DNA of 32,138 bases, from contig CALUZC010000025.1 of NCBI GenBank assembly GCA_944325215.1, positions 1 to 32,138 of the forward strand. Direction: 5' to 3'. Origin of the DNA: an uncultured Mucispirillum sp. (lineage in GTDB: Bacteria > Chrysiogenota > Deferribacteres > Deferribacterales > Mucispirillaceae). Shown one piece after another: positions 1 to 4,924 of this stretch; positions within the stretch are counted from its first letter, which is position 1; the number at the start of each line of letters is the position of its first letter. The notes beneath the pieces are model-generated. The model made no database searches and was not told the origin of the DNA. It saw only the letters and a list, made by a program, of their open reading frames with translations. The translations under genes and the position numbers were made by a program.

Positions 1-60
1 ATTGTTTACGCTACCTTGAGCGCCAATTGCTGTTGAGTTATTTACTATTGAAAGAGCCAT
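1..60 (-). CDS. Flagellin, N-terminal 20 codons only (runs off the window)
   Basis: The reverse complement begins with ATG at position 60 and reads MALSIVNNSTAIGAQGSVNN, the start of the flagellin D0 helix. It is nearly identical to the start of the plus-strand flagellin at 2992: the first 47 nucleotides are the same and the following differences are mostly silent. A strong ribosome site (GGAGGAT) lies just upstream on the minus strand. The rest of the gene is outside the window, so its length and variable domain are unknown. Flagellins are secreted by the flagellar type III apparatus and polymerise into the filament. Confidence 0.93.
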   Translation of the reverse strand, partial: MALSIVNNSTAIGAQGSVNN

Positions 61-125
61 AATTTTATCCTCCGTGAAATATGCTTAATCATTATCCTTC
101 CTGACTATAATGAAATAAGCCTACA

Positions 126-141
126 AGAACATCCGTGTTCT
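126..141 (-). promoter_or_regulatory. CsrA-type hairpin in the leader of the partial flagellin
   Basis: On the minus strand a 5-bp stem (AGAAC/GTTCT) closes a six-base loop ACGGAT, about 65 nt upstream of the flagellin ATG and upstream of the GGAGG ribosome site. GGA in a hexaloop plus a second GGA in the Shine-Dalgarno is the known arrangement for dual-site CsrA repression (e.g. Bacillus hag). Both other flagellin leaders carry an analogous hairpin. CsrA binding is inferred. Confidence 0.55.
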
Positions 142-650
142 CATATTTTCATCTTATTTAATTTTAATTTTGCCTTATAAATTGGCATTTTCATGCTTTT
201 AAACACCAGTTATTATCACATACCTTCACCCGTAACGGCATATTATGTATAATTTGTGCCATACTAGGATATGCGAATATTCTTCTGCAGTTTTTAAGCA
301 AAAAAATTTAAATCCTTGCACTAGTTTTTTAGGTAAACCTTTAACCTTGTAAAATAAAATTAATAAATCTTAACTTTAATTTAATTTACACCTCACTAAA
401 ATAGTTTTGTCCCTATACTTCATATTTCGCGCAAGTGGTATTAAATACCTAAATATGATACCTAGGAGTAATATATTATGCTCATTAATATTATTGCAGC
501 TTACTCAAAATATAAGTCCACTGCTAAAACCTGCTTACACGGCTGCTCACACCATATAAGCTATGCTCAAACAGGAATAAAGCTGGACTAGTAACACTTA
601 TGACAAATAATCCATGCCAATAAAACTGTTATAAAGCCTGCATATTCCTT
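142..650. other. Non-coding region upstream of the partial flagellin
   Basis: No credible ORF is seen. On the minus strand it would be the distal leader or promoter region of the partial flagellin. It contains the motif TGCAAGGA (313-320, minus strand), which recurs in the leaders of the other two flagellins. I found no sigma-28 promoter between the tandem terminators at 651-811 and the gene. A TGGCAC resembling a sigma-54 -24 box lacks a matching -12 GC. How this flagellin is transcribed is unclear. Confidence 0.4.
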
Positions 651-708
651 AAAACAAAATAAGCCGACTATTTGATTACTCAAAAGCCGGCTTAATTATT
701 TTAATACC
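651..708 (-). terminator. Terminator element D (conserved GGTATYAA-type family)
   Basis: On the minus strand the order is GGTATTAA, a short AT spacer, AAGCC, then an imperfect hairpin (680-693 with 661-675, loop GTAA) and a U-rich tail ending TTATTTTGTTTT. The 5' block, the AGCC foot and the tail match elements at 755-811, 2331-2390 and 2511-2561, while the stems differ. It lies directly downstream of element C on the same strand. Confidence 0.6.
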
Positions 709-754
709 TTAAATATTTTACTTTAACAAAAAGAAAACATAATTAAAAACTGCC

Positions 755-811
755 AAAAAAAAAGAGCCGATAAAGTTATTCTTTATCGGCTCAATTATCT
801 TGATACCATAT
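755..811 (-). terminator. Terminator element C (conserved GGTATCAA-type family)
   Basis: On the minus strand GGTATCAA (800-807) is followed by an AT spacer and a perfect 12-bp stem (GAGCCGATAAAG, 781-792 with 764-775, loop AATAA). A run of nine T follows, making a textbook intrinsic terminator. The sequence before the hairpin closely matches that before the plus-strand hairpin at 2353-2383. Confidence 0.8.
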
Positions 812-841
812 TTAATATTTAGTTTTCCTTTTACACCCTAC

Positions 842-869
842 ATATCGGCAGGCTTTAAAATTTACTTTA
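842..869 (-). promoter_or_regulatory. Weaker sigma-28-like promoter
   Basis: On the minus strand TAAA is separated by 16 nt from GCCGATAT. The flagellar sigma-28 consensus is TAAA-N15-GCCGATAA, so spacing is one base long and the last base differs. It lies inside the short transcript predicted from the stronger promoter at 928-954 and upstream of terminator C. Confidence 0.4.
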
Positions 870-927
870 GTAATTTTTTAAATTTTTTTATTTATTTTAT
901 CTAACCTGCCATCCTTGTATGATACAT

Positions 928-954
928 TTATCGGTTAAGTAAAAATATACTTTA
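928..954 (-). promoter_or_regulatory. Sigma-28 (FliA-type) promoter
   Basis: On the minus strand TAAA, 15 nt, then ACCGATAA: one mismatch from the flagellar consensus with exact spacing. It is preceded by TTTTTTC, as are the two sigma-28 promoters upstream of the large flagellin (7725-7752, 7808-7834), where TTTTTCTAAAGTA is shared. Confidence 0.75.
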
Positions 955-992
955 GAAAAAATTTACCGTAACAGAAAAATTTTACAAATAAA

Positions 993-1021
993 TTGACAAT
1001 AGTATATAAGTAATATATTTT
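993..1021 (+). promoter_or_regulatory. Likely promoter of the toxin-antitoxin pair
   Basis: A perfect -35 TTGACA (993-998) is followed 17 nt later by TATTTT, or 15 nt later by TATATT. The antitoxin start is about 50 nt downstream. It diverges from the sigma-28 promoter at 928-954. Confidence 0.5.
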
Positions 1022-1069
1022 AATAATATAAGGAAATAAAGAATTTAAAAAATATTACAGGGTAACAAT

Positions 1070-1600
1070 ATGAATTACAATAAATACACTTTCAAACAAA
1101 TAGTATTATATATAATAAACAAAATCAATAAACAAGAATTAGGAAATGTTAAACTTAATAAAATATTATGGTTTTCAGATTTAGAAAAATGTAAAAATGA
1201 AGCATACACAATTACAGGTGAAACATACATTAAACAAAATTATGGACCAGTTGCAAAACATTTACCATCAATTTTAAGAGAACTTGAGAAAATAGATAAA
1301 GCAATAACAATAGAAAGAGAAACACCAGACAGTATGCTTTTATATACACCAGTTAAAAAAGCAGATACTAATTTATTTAAAAATGATATTAAGTATATTG
1401 ATGAAACAATAGAAAAATTAAGACATATGAAGTCAAAAGATATTAGCAAATTAACACATACAAAACTATGGGAAAGTTTAAATATTGGTGAAGTTATGCC
1501 AGTAGATGTTGAAGCATTAGAATATTTTGTAGATAATGAAACAAAGGATAGTGATATACAATGGGAAAAAGAAAATAATAATTTAAAAAATGTTGGATAG
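1070..1600 (+). CDS. Panacea/SocA-like (DUF4065) antitoxin
   Basis: The 176-residue product has the hallmarks of the Panacea (DUF4065, SocA/GepA-like) domain: an N-terminal KLNKILWFSDLEKCK helix (about residues 28-42), a GETYIKQNYGPV segment (about 50-61) and a following LPSILREL helix. Panacea proteins are promiscuous antitoxins that pair with unrelated small toxins. The gene lies 5 bp upstream of an 89-codon ORF on the same strand, the usual bicistronic TA layout. The reading frame is more AT-rich than the flagellins, consistent with acquisition. The start ATG has a modest AGGG ribosome site. The family call is from motif recognition; the neutralised target is unknown. Confidence 0.75.
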   Translation: MNYNKYTFKQIVLYIINKINKQELGNVKLNKILWFSDLEKCKNEAYTITGETYIKQNYGPVAKHLPSILRELEKIDKAITIERETPDSMLLYTPVKKADTNLFKNDIKYIDETIEKLRHMKSKDISKLTHTKLWESLNIGEVMPVDVEALEYFVDNETKDSDIQWEKENNNLKNVG

Positions 1601-1605
1601 TCTTA

Positions 1606-1875
1606 ATGTATAACATTACAAATATATCATATTTTAATAATAAAGTAAAAAATACTTATGCATATAAAAACAGTATTGAAGTTCGTTATCGGATAAGAGC
1701 ATTTATAAAATCATTAGAAATTAACCCAATTAAAAATTTTGTATGCAGTAGTCCATTAACATATAACTTTATTGTAACTATTCCATTTAATCAAGATAAT
1801 TATAAATTAATAGCTAAATATATAATAGAACAAAATAATATAATAATAAAAGATGTTTTATTTTACAAATTATAA
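1606..1875 (+). CDS. Candidate toxin partner of the Panacea antitoxin
   Basis: This is an 89-residue protein that I do not recognise. It reads as a short N-terminal beta segment, a basic helix (about 22-37, VRYRIRAFIKSL), two beta strands around SSPLTYNFIVTIPF (about 48-61), a helix (NYKLIAKYIIEQ) and a final strand ending KDVLFYKL. It has no signal peptide or membrane segment. It starts 5 bp after the antitoxin stop with only a GGA as ribosome site, so translational coupling is likely. The toxin role is inferred from position and size. A compact mixed alpha/beta fold such as RelE/ParE is possible, but no catalytic signature is evident. Confidence 0.55.
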   Translation: MYNITNISYFNNKVKNTYAYKNSIEVRYRIRAFIKSLEINPIKNFVCSSPLTYNFIVTIPFNQDNYKLIAKYIIEQNNIIIKDVLFYKL

Positions 1876-2158
1876 ATAAAACTATAAAATAGTATATTCT
1901 ATAATCAAATCTTTATTGCTTATGGCAAAATAACGTTTTGTTATATTAAAAAATATTCTTTTTAATCTCTAGTATATTCAAGTGTTATACTATCATCATT
2001 ATTAAAAAAATATTTTATAAGTAATGAGTTTTAACAACTACTTTTTTTTATTTAATTTTTTGCAATCGTTTTTAGAATTTACCAAATTTTATTTTTTTTA
2101 AAAAAACACTTGATTTATTTAAAAATATATATAATATTACTATATATAGGTATACTAA
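1876..2158. other. AT-rich intergenic stretch
   Basis: It is mostly A/T tracts and I see no gene. Near its right end TTGATT (2110-2115) and TATAAT (2130-2135) are only 14 bp apart, and TATACT lies at 2151-2156. Either -10 could start the structured RNA that follows, but neither is a convincing promoter. Confidence 0.4.
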
Positions 2159-2390
2159 TGTGCGTAATGTATGCCTTTATAGCAGCTTGTACATGTGCGT
2201 AAATACAGGCTGTTATGTGAATAGGAGCGAAATGGTGCCTGCCAGTGAAATCAGGGGGTGCTTTCGCTAAGTTTGTTTGGACAGCTTAGCATTGTAAGTT
2301 ATAAGTGAGTGTGTAACTTATATGACATTTTAATATGGTATCAAATATATTGAGCCGTGGGTAGATTGCATCTACTTACGGCTTTTTTGT
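2159..2390 (+). ncRNA. Candidate structured RNA ending in terminator A
   Basis: About 230 nt without a normal ORF contain consecutive inverted repeats. The first pairs CAGC..GTA with TAC..CTG around 2183-2212. The second is AGCGAAA/TTTCGCT (about 2226-2271) enclosing CCTG/CAGG. The third is GCTAAG/CTTAGC, which shares GCT with the previous stem, so the two are mutually exclusive. The fourth is TAAGTTA/TAACTTA with an alternative register. Terminator A closes the region. Sharing one strand between two stems suggests a switching RNA or attenuator. I recognise no known RNA family in it. Confidence 0.5.
2331..2390 (+). terminator. Terminator element A (conserved GGTATCAA-type family)
   Basis: GGTATCAA (2337-2344) is followed by an AT spacer and a 13-bp stem (2353-2365 with 2371-2383, two G-U pairs, loop TTGCA), then six T. 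The upstream block and the AGCC foot match minus-strand element C, while the stem bases differ with pairing kept. Confidence 0.85.
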
Positions 2391-2510
2391 TTTATAAACA
2401 CAGTGCATGAATGCGCCATGCCTGTTTGTTTGCAGTATAAAACAAGCCAATATATTTGCGGGCTGTTGGAACATACGAATATTTTTTTAGTTAAAATAAT
2501 ATTATAATGT

Positions 2511-2561
2511 ATGTATCAACACAATTGAGCCACATTAGTAATACTAGTGTGGCTTATTTTG
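2511..2561 (+). terminator. Terminator element B (conserved GTATCAA-type family)
   Basis: GTATCAA (2513-2519) leads to an 11-bp stem (2528-2538 with 2544-2554, one G-U pair, loop TAATA) and then TTATTTTGTTT. The tail is the same as in minus-strand element D. It lies about 120 bp after element A, so the two form a tandem pair ahead of the flagellin at 2992. Confidence 0.8.
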
Positions 2562-2935
2562 TTTATACATAAGGAGCGAAAAAAATGCGAATATCAAAGC
2601 CCTTTATTTAAGGTAGTCAAAAATTAAAAAATTAAAACTGAATATTGGTGTGTGCTTATGTAATTAGGTGCAGTGTTTTTGCACGCACTTACTACACAAT
2701 TATATAATTGACTTATAATTGATATAGTTGCACGTGCTGTTTTTTAAGGTGATGATGCCTTGTTGGGTATAATTGATATTTGTAAATTATAAATTTGTTA
2801 TTATTTTTGGAGGTGTTGGAAAAATTTAACCATACTTTATGTTTAAGTTTGATATTACTATAAATATCAGTGCAAGGAAAATTAAGTATTTTAACGTTAT
2901 ATTTGGCGGTATGACGTTTAAATGTAAATTAATGA
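2562..2935 (+). other. Upstream region of the 493-residue flagellin
   Basis: No real gene is seen. A nine-codon reading frame (ATG at 2585, MRISKPFI) has an AAGGAG ribosome site at good spacing. Around 2650-2695 a GTGTGTGC/GCACGCAC inverted repeat is visible. The motif TGCAAGGA occurs at 2871-2878, shared with the other two flagellin leaders. No sigma-28 consensus was found here, and the promoter is not identified. Confidence 0.4.
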
Positions 2936-2953
2936 TACAGTAAGGATACTGTA
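2936..2953 (+). promoter_or_regulatory. CsrA-type hairpin in the flagellin leader
   Basis: A perfect 6-bp stem (TACAGT/ACTGTA) closes the hexaloop AAGGAT, exactly the ARGGAU loop of the CsrA binding consensus. It lies 39 nt upstream of the ATG, with a second GGA in the GGAGGAT ribosome site at about 2979. Two GGA sites at this spacing are typical of CsrA translational repression. Confidence 0.65.
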
Positions 2954-2991
2954 AATAAAAATAATTGATAATATTCACGGAGGATATTAAT

Positions 2992-4473
2992 ATGGCTCTT
3001 TCAATAGTAAATAACTCAACAGCAATTGGCGCTCAAGGAAGTGTTAACAGTGCAAATAATGCTCTTACAAAAACAATTAAAGCACTTTCTACTGGTTTAA
3101 GAATTAACTCTGCTGCAGATGATGCTTCAGGTTTAGCAGTTTCTGAAAAATTAAGAGGTCAGATTTCTGGCCTTGCAAAAGCTGCATCTAACGCTCAAGA
3201 TGCTATATCTATGCTGCAAACTGCAGAAGGTGCAATGGGTTCTATGACTTCTATGGTTCAACGTATAAGAGAACTTGCAATTCAAGCAGGTAACCCAGCT
3301 TATACTACAAGCGACCGTGCAGTTTTACAACTGGAAGTTGACCAGTTAAGAGAAGAAATTGACAGGGTTTCAAATACTACTGAATTTAATACTAAAAAAT
3401 TATTAAATGGTGATGCTTCAGGCTACTGGTCTGCAAATACTGATAAACTTGAAGCAATATTAACAGGTTCTGTTGAAGATGGAAGCTATGTTGTAAGTGC
3501 AACTATTTCTGTATCTGGAACTTCTTCAGTTTATCAATCAGCAGCATTTAATCGTGTAAATTCAGCAGGCGTAACAGTTACTGCAAGTGGTGGTGCAAGC
3601 CTTTCTGCTGTTACATCATTTATTGATGCTACAAGTGGCAGTTTTATATTACAAAACACACAGGAACTTACTATTTATGCCAATGGTAAATCAGCATCTG
3701 TATTTTTAGGGCAAGGTGATACTATTAGTTCTGCTGTTACAAAATTAAATACAGCAATGGAAGAATTAGGGTTGATAGCTCAGGGAAGTTCAGGTGTAAC
3801 ATATTCTAATGGTATAACATTTACACCTACTGCTGTAAAAGGTGAACAGTCTGAAATGACATTTGTGGGCAGTGAAAGTTTAATTAAAGCATTAAGTATT
3901 AAACAAACTACTAAAGGCACAAATGATACAGTAACAGTTAATGTTTTATCTTCTGCTGGCGGCACAAATTTAGGTTCATATACAACAAAAGATGGTATAG
4001 CTAGAAATATCTTAGATGGAGTTGACTTAAAAGTTAGCAAGCTTACAGGTAATTCTACATTTAATCTATCCATTAAAAATAACGCTACAAAAGCAATTAT
4101 TGGTGCTAATGAAGGTCAAACATTAGATATTTCTATCGGCAGAGTTGATACTGTTTCTTTAGGCATTGATAATATTAATATTACAAATATTCAAGGGGCA
4201 GAAAAAGCAACTGGTAAACTTGATTTAGCACTTGAAAAAATAAATAAAGCACGCTCTACTATGGGTGCTCAAATGAACAGGCTTGAATATACTGTTAACA
4301 ACTTAAATATTACAAGAGAAAATATGATAGCTTCTGAAAGCCGTATCCGTGACTTAGATATTGCTCAGGCTTCAAGTGATTTAGCTTCTCAGCAAGTTGT
4401 TCTTCAGTCTGCAACAGCCATGCTTGCTCAAGCTAACTTAATACCAACTTATGCTATGACACTGCTGCAGTAA
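2992..4473 (+). CDS. fliC: Flagellin (493 residues)
   Basis: This is the structural subunit of the flagellar filament. The conserved N-terminal D0/D1 region (about 1-140) includes LSTGLRINSAADDASGLAVS and a TLR5-type segment QRIRELAIQAGN. The conserved C-terminal region (about 410-493) includes the typical MNRLEYTVNNL and ESRIRDLDIA. The centre is a variable domain with a Flagellin_IN-like segment (NTQELTIYANGKSASVFL). I chose the ATG at 2992 because it follows GGAGGAT at ideal spacing and gives the family start MALSIVNN; a TTG at 2965 would extend it unnaturally. The leader has a CsrA-type hairpin. The small gene at 4510 follows on the same strand. Confidence 0.95.
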   Translation: MALSIVNNSTAIGAQGSVNSANNALTKTIKALSTGLRINSAADDASGLAVSEKLRGQISGLAKAASNAQDAISMLQTAEGAMGSMTSMVQRIRELAIQAGNPAYTTSDRAVLQLEVDQLREEIDRVSNTTEFNTKKLLNGDASGYWSANTDKLEAILTGSVEDGSYVVSATISVSGTSSVYQSAAFNRVNSAGVTVTASGGASLSAVTSFIDATSGSFILQNTQELTIYANGKSASVFLGQGDTISSAVTKLNTAMEELGLIAQGSSGVTYSNGITFTPTAVKGEQSEMTFVGSESLIKALSIKQTTKGTNDTVTVNVLSSAGGTNLGSYTTKDGIARNILDGVDLKVSKLTGNSTFNLSIKNNATKAIIGANEGQTLDISIGRVDTVSLGIDNINITNIQGAEKATGKLDLALEKINKARSTMGAQMNRLEYTVNNLNITRENMIASESRIRDLDIAQASSDLASQQVVLQSATAMLAQANLIPTYAMTLLQ

Positions 4474-4509
4474 GTTATTAACTTATAGCCTATTGTGGCA
4501 AGGACGGGT

Positions 4510-4836
4510 ATGCTTATGGATAATATCAATAAAGTATCACGTATTGATACTAATTTAAGTGATTCTTCATACCGCGGAACTCAAGATGAGAAAAAGTTGG
4601 ATAAAACTAAAGCGACTAAAACAAGCTTTAGTGATATTTATGACATAAGGCTTTTATCTGCACAGATAAATAAAAGCTCCAGTGAGTTTAGGCTTGAAAG
4701 TGTGGAAGAAGTCAATAGAGAGTTAAAAAACGTTATTTCAGAACTGCAGGGTGAAAAAACTGATAATGTGGTGCAGTCTTTTCCATCAGAAGATATTTTA
4801 GCCCTTGCAAAAATGATGTGGAAAAACTCTAATTAA
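4510..4836 (+). CDS. Small protein downstream of flagellin, function unknown
   Basis: About 108 residues, hydrophilic and rich in Ser, Lys and Glu, with no signal peptide or membrane segment. A disordered first 45 residues precedes two helical stretches (about 46-90, including ESVEEVNRELKNVISEL) and a C-terminal helix (SEDILALAKMMW). The start is chosen at 4510 after AGGA; ATG 4516 and GTG 4495 are alternatives. It begins 36 bp after the flagellin stop and is probably co-transcribed. Size, disordered start and C-terminal amphipathic helices recall the anti-sigma-28 factor FlgM, but the resemblance is weak and I do not assign it. Confidence 0.7.
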   Translation: MLMDNINKVSRIDTNLSDSSYRGTQDEKKLDKTKATKTSFSDIYDIRLLSAQINKSSSEFRLESVEEVNRELKNVISELQGEKTDNVVQSFPSEDILALAKMMWKNSN

Positions 4837-4884
4837 AGCAGTAAAATATCAATATACCAATGATGACGGTATAAGTATTAAAAT

Positions 4885-4920
4885 AAAGCCTTCCTCTAGT
4901 TATTGAGGAAGGCTTTTTAT
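4885..4920. terminator. Bidirectional terminator between convergent flagellin units
   Basis: A perfect 12-bp stem (AAAGCCTTCCTC/GAGGAAGGCTTT, 4885-4896 with 4905-4916) with an 8-nt loop has T-rich sequence on the plus side and A-rich sequence before it. It can therefore terminate both the plus-strand unit ending at 4836 and the minus-strand flagellin ending at 4925. Confidence 0.85.
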
Positions 4921-4924
4921 ATTA

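Larger units (their letters stand above)
755..920 (-). ncRNA. Candidate sigma-28-dependent small RNA with a CsrA-type site
   Basis: A near-consensus sigma-28 promoter (928-954) and intrinsic terminator C bracket about 165 nt with no convincing ORF. The predicted RNA begins close to AUACAAGGAUGG (920-909), which matches the CsrA SELEX consensus RUACARGGAUGU at all but its last base. A second GGA lies mid-transcript. It could be a CsrA-binding small RNA or the first attenuated part of a flagellin leader. Existence and function are inferred. Confidence 0.5.

Noticed and set aside
250-290. Sigma-54 promoter for the partial flagellin (minus strand TGGCAC)
   Set aside because: The -24-like TGGCAC has no matching TTGC at the required spacing; the -12 position reads AC instead of GC.
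755-763. A9 homopolymer as a phase-variation tract
   Set aside because: It is the U-tract of a terminator and A/T runs of this length are common in this AT-rich DNA.
2224-2275. Known riboswitch (TPP or cobalamin) in the structured RNA
   Set aside because: The conserved cores of these riboswitches are not present.
2585-2611. Nine-codon frame MRISKPFI with AAGGAG as a conserved leader peptide
   Set aside because: The ribosome site is good but the peptide does not match the one in the other flagellin leader and no attenuator follows it directly; noted only in the region entry.
2965-2991. Upstream TTG start for the 493-residue flagellin
   Set aside because: It would add nine residues before the universal MALSI start and would contain the ribosome site itself.
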